Below, piece by piece: positions 16,187 to 25,156 of a DNA stretch of 64,000 nt; the stretch's first letter is position 1, and every line of letters begins with the position of its first letter. The translations under genes were made by a program, and so were the position numbers. The DNA is from Vitreoscilla massiliensis (GTDB lineage Bacteria; Pseudomonadota; Gammaproteobacteria; Burkholderiales; Neisseriaceae). Location of the stretch: positions 587,996 through 651,995 of the forward strand of contig NZ_LN898219.1 of the NCBI RefSeq assembly GCF_001457815.1. The letters run 5' to 3'. The notes under the pieces were generated by a model. That model made no database searches. It was given only the letters and a program-made list of their open reading frames with translations, and was not told where the DNA came from.

Positions 16187-17377
16187 ATGACACAAGCCGC
16201 CTTAGCAGGTATCAAAGTCGTTGATTTATCCCGTGTTTTAGCCGGTCCCAGTGCCACCCAATGTTTGGCCGATTTGGGTGCGGAAGTAATTAAAATTGAA
16301 CGCCCTGACAGCGGCGATGAAACGCGCGAATGGGCGCCACCGCAATTTGCCGACGGCACTTCAGCCTATTTCGCCACCGTTAACCGCAACAAGCAATCGC
16401 TCACCGTCGATATTTCCACTCCCGCAGGTCAAGACATCATCAAAAAAATGGTGGCTGAGGCCGATGTGTTGGTGGAAAACTATAAAGTAGGCGGCCTGAA
16501 AAAATACGGCCTTGATTACGACAGTTTAAAAAGTCTGAATCCGCGTTTGGTATACGCCTCGTTAACCGGTTTCGGTCAAACCGGCCCCGATGCACGAAAG
16601 CCGGGTTACGACTACATCATTCAAGGCCAATCGGGTTTGATGAGCATTACCGGCCCTGAAGACGGCTTGCCTTATAAAGTGGGCGTGGCGGTAGTGGATT
16701 TGTTTGCCGGTTTGAATTTGGTCATCGGCATACAGGCCGCTTTATTGGCGCGCACGCAAACTGGCTTAGGCCAACACGTGGATGTGGCCTTATTGGACAG
16801 TGCCATTGCCATGTTGGCGAACGTGGGCATGAACCATTTGGCCACAGGTAAAGTGCCTCCACGTTTGGGCAACGGCCATCCGAGCATCGTGCCGTATCAA
16901 GTGTTTGCGACTGAGGGGGCGCAACACTTGATACTGGCATGCGGCAATGACAAGCAGTTTGCCGCTGTGTGCGAGGTGATGGGGCAGGATTGGATTGCGG
17001 ATGAACGCTTTGCCACCAACCCACAACGGGTGAAAAACCGTGCCGAATTGGTGCCGTTGATGCAAGCCGAATTCATGCGCCGCGAGCGTGATGAATGGTT
17101 GGGTTTGTTTGATGCCGCCAGCGTGCCGTGTGGCCCCATCAACAACATCGCCGAAGCCGTGGCCATGCCGCAAACGCAAGCGCGTGCTATGGTGGTGGAA
17201 TTGGCGAAAAAAGACACCACCATGCGTGTCTTGGGTTCACCGGTGAAACTGTCAGGCACACCGGTACAATACTTAAGCGCCCCACCAGATTTGGGACAAG
17301 ATACTGTTTCAGTCTTAACAAGCTTGGGTTATACTCAGGAACAAATCGAACAATTACAACAGCAGCATATTGTTTAA
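16187..17377 (+). CDS. CaiB/BaiF family CoA transferase, probably acting on glutarate
   Basis: This class III CoA transferase moves CoA between acyl groups through an aspartyl-CoA intermediate. The 396-residue protein has the family layout: VVDLSRVLAGPSATQCLADLGAEVIKIE at the start, the Asp-containing VAVVDLFAGL segment near residue 170, and GLGQHVDVALLDS. The ATG at 16187 follows an AAGGAG ribosome-binding site. Between gcdH and ETF-QO the likely job is succinyl-CoA:glutarate CoA transfer, as in the mammalian SUGCT/C7orf10 pairing, but this is inferred from context. An exact DUS (TACAGGCCGCTT, 16731-16742) is embedded and encodes Gln-Ala-Ala-Leu. Confidence 0.88.
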   Translation: MTQAALAGIKVVDLSRVLAGPSATQCLADLGAEVIKIERPDSGDETREWAPPQFADGTSAYFATVNRNKQSLTVDISTPAGQDIIKKMVAEADVLVENYKVGGLKKYGLDYDSLKSLNPRLVYASLTGFGQTGPDARKPGYDYIIQGQSGLMSITGPEDGLPYKVGVAVVDLFAGLNLVIGIQAALLARTQTGLGQHVDVALLDSAIAMLANVGMNHLATGKVPPRLGNGHPSIVPYQVFATEGAQHLILACGNDKQFAAVCEVMGQDWIADERFATNPQRVKNRAELVPLMQAEFMRRERDEWLGLFDAASVPCGPINNIAEAVAMPQTQARAMVVELAKKDTTMRVLGSPVKLSGTPVQYLSAPPDLGQDTVSVLTSLGYTQEQIEQLQQQHIV

Positions 17378-17454
17378 GTTGATGAAATCAACGCCTAAGA
17401 ACTTGATGTTGCGCATAATAGGATAAAAACCTAGAAAATCGGAAAGCCTCAAAC

Positions 17455-19113
17455 ATGGTAGAGAACACAGAACGCGAAAGCATGCAGTTTGATGTGGTGG
17501 TAGTGGGAGCAGGTCCATCTGGTCTGTCGGCAGCCATCCGTTTGAAACAATTGGCCGACAAAGCTGAAAAAGAAATCAGCATTTGTGTGGTTGAAAAAGG
17601 CTCGGAAGTCGGTGCGCACATCTTGTCGGGCGCGGTCATCGATCCCGTGTCTTTGAATGAGTTGTTCCCGAATTGGAAAGAATTGGGTGCACCGTTGGAT
17701 TGTCCGGTCACAGAAGACGCGTTTTTATTCTTGACCGCCGACAAAGCCAAAAAATTGCCGACCCCACCGAATTTCCAAAATCATGGCAATTACATCATCA
17801 GCTTGGGTTTGCTCACACGCTGGTTGGCCGAACAAGCCGAAGGCATGGGCATTGAGATTTACCCAGGCTTTGCTGCTGCCGAAGTGTTGTACCACGCCGA
17901 TGGTTCGGTGCGCGGTATCGCCACCGGTGACATGGGCATAGGCAAAGATGGTGAAGCCACCGACAATTACGCCGTGGGCATGGAATTGTTGGCACAACAA
18001 ACCATCTTCTCCGAAGGCTGTCGTGGTTCTTTAACCAAAGGTTTGATTCAAAAATTCAACTTGGACAAAGACTCACAAGCGCAAACTTACGGCATCGGTA
18101 TCAAAGAATTGTGGGAAATCGATCCAGCCAAAGCCAAACCAGGTTATGTACAACACTCGATTGGTTGGCCGATAGACACCAAGACTTACGGTGGTTCGTT
18201 CTTATACCATTTGAATGACAACCAAGTGGCCGTCGGTTTCGTCATCGGTTTGGACTATCAAAATCCGTATATGTCGCCGTTTGAAGAATTCCAACGCTTT
18301 AAAACCCACCCAGAAATTCGCAAAGTGTTTGAAGGTGCGCGTCGCATCGCTTATGGCGCGCGCGCATTGAGCGAAGGTGGCTTGCAAAGCCTGCCAAAAA
18401 TCACCTTCCCAGGTGGCGTATTGGTCGGCGATGCCGCCGGTTTCTTGAACGTGCCGCGCATCAAAGGCACGCACACGGCGATGAAATCGGGCATGTTGGC
18501 CGCAGAAGCCGTGTTCAAATACTTGGAAGAGCCGCAAGAAGCGTACGAGAAATCGGTGGAAGCCAGCTTCTACCAAAGCGCGTTTGAACAAAGCTGGTTG
18601 CACACCGAATTGCATGGCGTGCGCAACATCCGTCCTTCATTCAAATGGGGTTTGTGGCCAGCAATGGTGTACTCGGCTTTGGACACTTATGTGTTCAAAG
18701 GCAAAGCACCGTGGACTTTGAAACACCACGGTACCGATTATGGCAGTTTGCAAAAAGCCGCCAACAGCGTGAAGATTAACTATCCTAAGCCTGATGGTGT
18801 GTTGACCTTCGATCGTTTGTCCAGCGTGTTCTTAAGTGGCACCAACCATGAAGAAAACCAACCCGCGCATCTGCGTTTGAAAAACCCAGAAGTGGCGATT
18901 TCGGTGAACTTCAATGAGTATGCCAGCCCAGAAACGCGTTATTGCCCAGCCGGTGTGTACGAAATCGTTGAGCAAGAAGATGGCAAGCCGCGTTTGCAAA
19001 TCAATGCGCAAAACTGCGTGCATTGCAAGACTTGCGACATCAAAGACCCAACCCAAAACATCAACTGGACTTGTCCAGAAGGTGGCGGTGGCCCGAATTA
19101 CGCTACCATGTAG
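17455..19113 (+). CDS. electron transfer flavoprotein-ubiquinone oxidoreductase
   Basis: ETF-QO is a monotopic inner-membrane flavo-iron-sulfur protein that moves electrons from ETF to ubiquinone. The 552-residue sequence has the N-terminal FAD motif VVVGAGPSGLSAAIRL, the long FAD/ubiquinone domain, and a C-terminal [4Fe-4S] ferredoxin-like domain with RYCPAGVYE and NCVHCKTCDIKDPTQNI. Length and order match the family. It follows gcdH and the CoA transferase with a 77-base gap and completes the route from glutaryl-CoA to the quinone pool. The ETF subunits themselves (etfAB) are not in the window. A second methionine at residue 10 is an alternative start. Confidence 0.95.
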   Translation: MVENTERESMQFDVVVVGAGPSGLSAAIRLKQLADKAEKEISICVVEKGSEVGAHILSGAVIDPVSLNELFPNWKELGAPLDCPVTEDAFLFLTADKAKKLPTPPNFQNHGNYIISLGLLTRWLAEQAEGMGIEIYPGFAAAEVLYHADGSVRGIATGDMGIGKDGEATDNYAVGMELLAQQTIFSEGCRGSLTKGLIQKFNLDKDSQAQTYGIGIKELWEIDPAKAKPGYVQHSIGWPIDTKTYGGSFLYHLNDNQVAVGFVIGLDYQNPYMSPFEEFQRFKTHPEIRKVFEGARRIAYGARALSEGGLQSLPKITFPGGVLVGDAAGFLNVPRIKGTHTAMKSGMLAAEAVFKYLEEPQEAYEKSVEASFYQSAFEQSWLHTELHGVRNIRPSFKWGLWPAMVYSALDTYVFKGKAPWTLKHHGTDYGSLQKAANSVKINYPKPDGVLTFDRLSSVFLSGTNHEENQPAHLRLKNPEVAISVNFNEYASPETRYCPAGVYEIVEQEDGKPRLQINAQNCVHCKTCDIKDPTQNINWTCPEGGGGPNYATM

Positions 19114-19664
19114 GTTTGTTTTTGTTGTTTAGGTAATCAGATTATTTACAGGCTGCTTAATGAGGCCTGTAAATATTTAGAAGTGATGGAATGGATGAAC
19201 GTGTAGAGCGTGAGCAGGTATATTAAACACAGCTATGCTTGCGGCCATGTATTGGCAATGGCGAGATGTGGCTGCGTTGACGGTGTTTTCTAAAACAGCA
19301 ATTTCAGCTGTGGAATATGGGCTTGCTGTGAGCCTAAGAGGGTAATGGTGTTCAGAGGTTTACAGGCCGCTTGATGCGGCCTGTAATGGTTTGTGGCAAT
19401 AACATCGGGCATCAAAGCTGGATGCAGCAAGCTTGGTTAAACCAATCGAATTTTAATACAATATGGGCATTAAAACGGTGTGTGGGCATTGGTTATGGCT
19501 GCAGCAGCGGCCTAAGCACTGCATGGCTTTGGAACAATTGCATCACACATCACCAGAAACATAGGATTACAGGCCGCATCAAGCGACCTGTAAGTTTATC
19601 ACCGTGCATCAGGGTGAAATGGCTGTCTTATTACATCTGCCTAACACAATAAGACAGGCATTTA
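19114..19664. other. gene-free stretch with three DUS inverted repeats
   Basis: There is no convincing ORF. Three inverted pairs occur: 19144-19174 (arms around TTTACAGGC / GCCTGTAAA, likely terminator of the ETF-QO gene), 19360-19386 (TTACAGGCCGC-TTGAT-GCGGCCTGTAA) and 19567-19593 (one arm altered to GCGACCTGTAA). All three have the TACAGGCCGC arm first, the reverse of the common class at 8011. The sequence between them shows no repeat or RNA that I can recognise. Confidence 0.55.
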
Positions 19665-19895
19665 TTACGCGGCCATCAGCCATTCCATTACCGAGTGGTA
19701 ACGGCGCTCGGCAGAGACGTTTAATTGCGCGTGTTGGTGCACGAATTGTTGCAGGTAAGGGCCGCGGCTATCGGCGTCCAATTGCATGATGAGGTTTAAG
19801 CAGTGCTCTTGGCTGTGCTCACTCAAAAACATCAATTCCATGTCAACTTGAGCCGTGCTGACAGAACGGTGGGGAAGCGGTGTGTGCGTGTACAT
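19665..19895 (-). CDS. small hypothetical protein, 76 residues
   Basis: The ATG at 19895 follows an AAAGG ribosome-binding site at 7 bases. The product is soluble and helical with many His and Gln residues (EHSQEHCLNLIMQLDADSRGPYLQQFVHQHAQLNV), with no signal peptide. I do not recognise a family. It stands alone, with AT-rich sequence upstream that could hold a promoter, and the DUS pair at 19567-19593 downstream. The clean ribosome-binding site and even composition favour a real gene, but no homologue was checked. Confidence 0.55.
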   Translation of the reverse strand: MYTHTPLPHRSVSTAQVDMELMFLSEHSQEHCLNLIMQLDADSRGPYLQQFVHQHAQLNVSAERRYHSVMEWLMAA

Positions 19896-20151
19896 AATCG
19901 ACCTTTGTAGTGGTTTGCATGGTGTAGATTTTTATTTAATTGGAATATTTATTTTTATAATTTCTTTATAATTCATTTGTTTGTGTTGCTGTTAGAAATC
20001 TAACAAAAGCGACATCTTACTTGTTTGATATAAGTCAAATATGACTGAAGCTAGAGTGAAATATAAAACCACCTGACGAAACAGGGGTGAATGTGGGTTA
20101 TTTTCTTTGTGCCAATAAAAGATGAATACACAGCACAAACTGCATAAAAAA
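19896..20151. other. AT-rich gene-free stretch
   Basis: This is upstream sequence of the small ORF at 19665 and downstream of ltgA. It is notably AT-rich (19925-20060), with no ORF or structured RNA that I can support. Confidence 0.4.
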
Positions 20152-20180
20152 GCGGCCTGTAAACATTTACAGGCCGCATT
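20148..20180 (-). terminator. inverted DUS pair, terminator of trkA-trkH-ltgA
   Basis: GCGGCCTGTAAA (20152-20163), loop CA, TTTACAGGCCGC (20166-20177). The plus-strand A-run at 20146-20151 becomes a T-run on the minus strand after the hairpin. Confidence 0.87.
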
Positions 20181-20199
20181 TATGTGCATGGCTAACAGA

Positions 20200-22068
20200 T
20201 TATTTGGCGGGTACTGTGCCTATGCGCTGCGTCAAAGACTGCTTAGGTTCATTGAACAAACTGGCATAATATGTCGCATTTGCCATCACCCGTTTCACAT
20301 AATCACGCGTTTCATTGAACGGAATGGTTTCGGCGTAAATCGCGCCTTCGAGTGGGGTATTGGCGCGCCATTGGCGGGCGCGACCAGGGCCGGCGTTATA
20401 GCCTGCGGTGGCCATGGTTTCGCTGCCGGAGCTGTTGCGCACATCGGCCAAATACCAAGTACCGAGCTTGATGTTGTGCTCGATGTCGTCCAAACCCACG
20501 CTAGAAGAACCAATTTTGCGTTCCACTTCGCGCGCTGTAGCTGGCATCAATTGCATTAAACCAGAAGCGCCCACATGCGAGCGTGCACCAATCATAAAGC
20601 GGCTTTCTTGGCGGATTAAGCCATACGCCCAGGCTGGGTCTATGCCGACTTGGGCAGAGTAGCGCGTGGTAATGTCGCGGAACGGTGCCATGTAGCGGAT
20701 GTTGTAATCAATCAAGGTGTTGGTGCGGTCGGCGGCGTAAATCGCCATTTCATTGAAACCGCTTTTTTGTGCCATCGCGGCAGCAGCGAGCAAGCTCGGC
20801 TCATTCAAATTGCGCACGGCAAAACGCCATTGTTGCTGCGCCACGCCGCGCATGGTGCGGTCGTCGGCAGACACGCTGGATTGGAACAAAGTCATGGCAC
20901 GGGCAATTTTACCGTCTTGTGCAGCGCGCAATTGTTCGGCTTCAGAGGCGCGTTTGACATTGCTTTGGGTATTGACCTTGCCACCCAAGGCTTCGGTCGC
21001 CATCAAGGCGTAGAAATTGCGGCCTGATTTAGACGCTTTTTGGTACAAGTCTTGCGCTTGGCCACCTTGACCAGTAGCGCTTAAGGCACGACCGCGCCAG
21101 TATTGCCAATCCTCTTTGTTTTGCATATTGGCTGGCATGGCGGCGATGATGTTGTTCACGTCTTGCCAACGGCTAAAGCGCAGGGCAGAGCGCACATACC
21201 ATTCCCATTGCTCGGTATCCAATTGCGCCTTGTCGGCTTGTTGGAACAAAGGCAAGGCCACACCGAAGTTTTGGCTTTTGGCATGGGTTTCACCGGCGGC
21301 GCCATAGGCAAAGCCCAGTTGTTCAGCAGTCAAACTGCCAGACAAGGCGGCAATGCGGCTGCCGATATTGCTGTCTTTGCGCGCATTGGCATTGGTCACT
21401 GAGTACAACAAGGATTCTTGTGCCGCGGCGCCACTGCCGGAATAAGTGCCCAAGCTGGCAGGCAAAGGCTGGCCGATGGCATTGGCCAAGTTGCGCGCAT
21501 CGGTGGTTTGGTTGTTGGATAACAGCCCGCGCACGCGTTGCCACACTTGGTTTTGATTCACGGCGCCGCTGGCGGCGGCGTTTTGTAACATGGTGTTACA
21601 GCCCAACGGCAATTTGCCGTGGTCTTTGATTAAGTCTTGCACCAATTGCGGGTTTTTGTCGGCACCGCTTAATTGCGCATAACACTGGTTTTCTTGGTCT
21701 ATGCCACCTTTATCCAGTTTGGCGTATTCGGCATTGAAACGGCTCCATTGCCCGCGTTTGCCCAAGCTTTTTAACCATTGATTACGCACGCGTTCGGCCA
21801 TGGCATTGTCGTGTGGCTGTTGGTTCAAAAAGCTCATGGCAGCATTGTCATTGTCGCTTTTCAATGCGTCCAAAGTCGGCTGGTATTGTTGGTAATCGCC
21901 CATCACTTTGCCAGTGCTTTCGGCTGGGGTTTGCGAAAATTGAATACCGGTTAAAGAGGAAGCATCACTGCTGGTAACGGGTTCAACTGGGGTTTCTTTT
22001 TGAGTAGAGCAAGCGGCAAGTGCCACTGCCGCAGTGATGGCGCCAACGCGCCACAAGATTTTTTGCAT
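20200..22068 (-). CDS. ltgA: lytic murein transglycosylase (Slt70/LtgA type), lipoprotein
   Basis: This enzyme cleaves the MurNAc-GlcNAc bond of peptidoglycan to leave 1,6-anhydro ends. The 622-residue protein has a lipoprotein signal (ITAAVALAAC, Cys20), a long alpha-superhelical U/L domain (about 40-450), and a C-terminal SLT domain with LIRQESRFMIGARS (catalytic Glu) and GASGLMQLMPATA. A lipobox rather than a plain signal peptide fits neisserial LtgA. Its start is only 9 bases from the trkH stop, so it is probably co-transcribed with the potassium-uptake genes; that link is unusual. Confidence 0.93.
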   Translation of the reverse strand: MQKILWRVGAITAAVALAACSTQKETPVEPVTSSDASSLTGIQFSQTPAESTGKVMGDYQQYQPTLDALKSDNDNAAMSFLNQQPHDNAMAERVRNQWLKSLGKRGQWSRFNAEYAKLDKGGIDQENQCYAQLSGADKNPQLVQDLIKDHGKLPLGCNTMLQNAAASGAVNQNQVWQRVRGLLSNNQTTDARNLANAIGQPLPASLGTYSGSGAAAQESLLYSVTNANARKDSNIGSRIAALSGSLTAEQLGFAYGAAGETHAKSQNFGVALPLFQQADKAQLDTEQWEWYVRSALRFSRWQDVNNIIAAMPANMQNKEDWQYWRGRALSATGQGGQAQDLYQKASKSGRNFYALMATEALGGKVNTQSNVKRASEAEQLRAAQDGKIARAMTLFQSSVSADDRTMRGVAQQQWRFAVRNLNEPSLLAAAAMAQKSGFNEMAIYAADRTNTLIDYNIRYMAPFRDITTRYSAQVGIDPAWAYGLIRQESRFMIGARSHVGASGLMQLMPATAREVERKIGSSSVGLDDIEHNIKLGTWYLADVRNSSGSETMATAGYNAGPGRARQWRANTPLEGAIYAETIPFNETRDYVKRVMANATYYASLFNEPKQSLTQRIGTVPAK

Positions 22069-22077
22069 AAGTTTTCC

Positions 22078-23532
22078 CTATTTGCGCCAATAAGCGGGCG
22101 TAAACAACACCAATAAGGTGAAAATTTCCAAACGGCCGAGCAACATCACAAACAAACACAGCCATTTTTGTAAATCACTGAAGTAACCGAAGGAGTAGCT
22201 GGGGCCAACATTGCCTAGGCCAGTACCTGTGTTGGTGATACAGGCCACCATGGCGGTGAGGGCAGTCAGAAAGTCCAATCCGGTAATCATCATGATGAAA
22301 GTGAACACCATGATGGTGGAACAATACACAAACACGAAGGCCAAAATGGTCAAGGCCATGCGCTCTGGTACTGGATTGCCGTTGATTTTAACCCGATACA
22401 CCGCGTTTGGGTGGAGTAATAATGTCATTTCTCGTAAACTAAATTTGAACAAAACAATGGCGCGCACGGTTTTGATACCGCCACCGGTAGAGCCTGCATT
22501 GGACAAGAAATTGGATAACAAGATGAGCCATAAGGACAATACCAGAGGCCACGTGCCAAAATCGACGGTGGAATAGCCGGTGGCCAAACCCAAAGACACG
22601 GTGGTGAAAGAAACATAGCGCAGCGCGTCTTTGAAGCTGTAAAAATCGATGATCCACAAATACAGCGTGCCGGTGATGATGGTGAACAGCAACACATACA
22701 GCGTGAGCTTGACTTCGGAATCGCGCCAATAGTGTTTGAGTGAGCGATTGGAAACGGCATAAAAGTGGTTAGCGAAGTTGATGCCGCCGACTATCATGCC
22801 GACCATCATGATGGCTTCTATCATCGGTGAATTGAAAAATGCCAAGCCTTCGGAGTGGGTGGACGAGCCACCCAGCGAAATCGTGCCCATGGCATGGCAC
22901 AAGGCATCAAACCAAGACATGCCTGCCCAATGCAAACTCAGCCACAGCACAAATGTGAACATCACATAAATGCCCCACATGGTTTTGGCGGTTTGGGCGA
23001 TGCGCGGCGACAGTTTATTGGTTTTGTTGATGCCGTTCATTTCGGCGCGGTATAACTGCATGCCCCCGACGCCTAATAAAGGCAAAATCGCCACTGCCAA
23101 CACAATAATCCCCATGCCGCCCAACCACTGCAACATGGCACGCCAGAAATTGATGGAAGGCGGCAAGGCATCAATGTCTTTGATGACGGTGGCACCGGTG
23201 GTGGTCAAACCCGACATCGCTTCAAAATAGGCGTCGGTAATGGTGATTTCGGGGACGGCCAAATACATCGGTGCGGCGGCAATCAATGCAAAGCCCAGCC
23301 ATAACACCACCGCCAAAGTACAGCCATCGCGCGGCTTGAGCTCGCGCTGGTATTTGGCTGTTAAAACCCACACCACAAAGGCGATGAACATCGTCATCAT
23401 CGAAATGGTGGTCAAGTGCATGGCCAAGCCATCGCCGAATATCCATGAAATCAGCGCTGGTAACATCAACAAGGCGGCAAACAACACGCCGAGTTTGGCC
23501 AAGATGTGCACGATGGGCAGAAGTTTGTACAT
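22078..23532 (-). CDS. trkH: Trk potassium uptake system membrane subunit TrkH
   Basis: TrkH is the K+-translocating inner-membrane subunit. The 484-residue protein, from the ATG at 23532 (MYKLLPIVHILAKLG), has four M1-P-M2 repeats with filter-type segments such as GLTTTGATV and NTGTGLGNVGPSYSFG, and ends in GRLEIFTLLVLFTPAYWRK, the usual TrkH C-terminus. The much longer upstream ORF reads back into trkA and is rejected as the start. It sits 14 bases after trkA and 9 bases before ltgA in one operon. Confidence 0.95.
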   Translation of the reverse strand: MYKLLPIVHILAKLGVLFAALLMLPALISWIFGDGLAMHLTTISMMTMFIAFVVWVLTAKYQRELKPRDGCTLAVVLWLGFALIAAAPMYLAVPEITITDAYFEAMSGLTTTGATVIKDIDALPPSINFWRAMLQWLGGMGIIVLAVAILPLLGVGGMQLYRAEMNGINKTNKLSPRIAQTAKTMWGIYVMFTFVLWLSLHWAGMSWFDALCHAMGTISLGGSSTHSEGLAFFNSPMIEAIMMVGMIVGGINFANHFYAVSNRSLKHYWRDSEVKLTLYVLLFTIITGTLYLWIIDFYSFKDALRYVSFTTVSLGLATGYSTVDFGTWPLVLSLWLILLSNFLSNAGSTGGGIKTVRAIVLFKFSLREMTLLLHPNAVYRVKINGNPVPERMALTILAFVFVYCSTIMVFTFIMMITGLDFLTALTAMVACITNTGTGLGNVGPSYSFGYFSDLQKWLCLFVMLLGRLEIFTLLVLFTPAYWRK

Positions 23533-23546
23533 GATGCTGCCCTTGC

Positions 23547-24968
23547 TTAAAAGAAGCCGAATTTCACGGCGATGGTTTTTTCCAAATCTTGCACATAGCG
23601 GCTTTGCGCCACGAAGAAAATCACATGATCGCCTTCTTGCAAAATCCAATCGCGCTGGTGCGCCATTACCCATTCGCCATTACGGCCCACCGCGGCAAAA
23701 TAACAGCTGTTGGGCAGCTTGATTTCTTGCAAGCGCCGTCCTACCAGTTTGGAAGTCTTGCGGTCGCCATGCAAAATCACCTCTATCGCTTCGGCGGTGC
23801 CGTGGCGCAGTGGGTAGACCGCCACCATATCACCGCGACGGATGTGCGACAGAATTGAGCCGATGGTAATCAGGTGCGGCGACACCACGATGTCGATTTG
23901 ATTGCCTTGCAGCAAGTCTACATACGAGGTGCGGTTGATGATGGTCATGATTTGCTTGGCGCCCAAATTGTTGGCGAGCAAACTCGACATCACATTGTCT
24001 TCATCGTCATTGGTGAGGGCGCAAAACACATCGATTTCATCGATGTTTTCTTGGATTAACAGCGATTCATCCGTGGCCGAGCCTTGCAAAACCAAGGTGT
24101 TGTTCAAATTGTCCGCCAACCACTCGGCGCGGGTTTGACCGTGCTCAATGATTTTGACGTTACAGGTCGGCTCCAATAATTTGGCCAAACGGTAGCCAAT
24201 ATTGCCCCCGCCAGCAATCATCACCCGTCGGCCCAAATGGTCATCGGGGCGGAACAAGCGCAATACCTGCGTCATGTGCTCGGTGCGTGCCAACACATAA
24301 ATCTCATCGCCTTCGATGATGGTGGTTTCTTGTTGCGGAATGATTAAGCGGTTATTGCGGTAAATGGCGCTGACTTGGCAATCGTAATTGGCTTTGCCAC
24401 GTTCAGCCAAGATGGTTTGGGTTTGCTCCAGTGGCTTGCCTATCATCGCGCCACCGGCTTGCGCCTTAATCACCGTCAAACGCATGGCATCGTCGTTAAA
24501 CGACAACACTTGCAACACTTGGTGGTATTGAAACAAACCAAACAATTGTTCGGTCACCAATTGTTCAGGGCGGATGTAATACGACACATCGAAGATGTTT
24601 TGGTCGATTTCGCCTTCGTCCTCGTCCTCGGTCGATGAAGCGATGGCATTGACCAATTCCGCTTGGCGCACACGGGCGATGGATTCGGGGGTGTTGTAGA
24701 GGCGCGAAGCCAATTGGCACGCGACCAAATTGGTTTCATCGTGGCCGGTCAAAGCCAGCAGCAAATCGCTGTCGTCTATTTGAGCGGCCTGTAAAATATG
24801 CGGTGAGGTACATGTGCCGATGACGGTTTGGATGTCCAAGCTGTCGCTCAAGCGTTGGATGGCGGCGGCATTGCTGTCGATGACCGTGACATCGTTGTTG
24901 GGCTGCTGTGCCAAACTCTTGGCGACGGCAGAACCCACTTGCCCACAGCCCAAAATCAATATTTTCAT
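23547..24968 (-). CDS. trkA: Trk potassium uptake regulatory subunit TrkA
   Basis: TrkA is the cytoplasmic NAD(H)/ATP-binding gating subunit of the Trk system. The 473-residue protein has two tandem RCK units: the first nucleotide-binding motif is ILGCGQVGSAVAKSLA at the start, and the second is IAGGGNIGYRLAKLLE near residue 237. Each is followed by an RCK-C domain. The ATG at 24968 (MKILILGCGQ) fits homologues better than the TTG four codons upstream. An uptake-sequence core (24784-24793) lies inside the gene and encodes Gln-Ala-Ala. It is first in the trkA-trkH-ltgA operon. Confidence 0.95.
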   Translation of the reverse strand: MKILILGCGQVGSAVAKSLAQQPNNDVTVIDSNAAAIQRLSDSLDIQTVIGTCTSPHILQAAQIDDSDLLLALTGHDETNLVACQLASRLYNTPESIARVRQAELVNAIASSTEDEDEGEIDQNIFDVSYYIRPEQLVTEQLFGLFQYHQVLQVLSFNDDAMRLTVIKAQAGGAMIGKPLEQTQTILAERGKANYDCQVSAIYRNNRLIIPQQETTIIEGDEIYVLARTEHMTQVLRLFRPDDHLGRRVMIAGGGNIGYRLAKLLEPTCNVKIIEHGQTRAEWLADNLNNTLVLQGSATDESLLIQENIDEIDVFCALTNDDEDNVMSSLLANNLGAKQIMTIINRTSYVDLLQGNQIDIVVSPHLITIGSILSHIRRGDMVAVYPLRHGTAEAIEVILHGDRKTSKLVGRRLQEIKLPNSCYFAAVGRNGEWVMAHQRDWILQEGDHVIFFVAQSRYVQDLEKTIAVKFGFF

Positions 24969-25039
24969 AGACCAACTCAAACAAACCTAAAGTGCAGGCA
25001 TTTTAACGAATATTTGTAAAACTTGCTTAACTGTAGCCA

Positions 25040-25053
25040 TTTACAGGCCGCTT
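25040..25053 (-). repeat. single DUS between trkA and the fumarase gene
   Basis: The plus strand reads TTTACAGGCCGCTT, an exact full-length element lying between two divergent genes and without an inverted partner. Confidence 0.7.
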
Positions 25054-25156
25054 GTGGCTATGTGAGCGATAGCGAGCGCACAGTGTGGATGACGAAAAAG
25101 CCTGAAAAGGCTAAAATAGCGCTCGGAACATTCACCTCATACTAAAAAGGTTCACC

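Noticed and set aside
16489..16500. AGGCGGCCTGAA, close to AG-type neisserial DUS
   Set aside because: It is a single copy inside a coding region (Val-Gly-Gly-Leu-Lys); nothing else in the window shows the GAA ending in numbers, so it is taken as chance.
20122..20559. 145-codon plus-strand ORF opposite ltgA
   Set aside because: It is antisense to the SLT catalytic domain and contains the terminator hairpin; it is a shadow.
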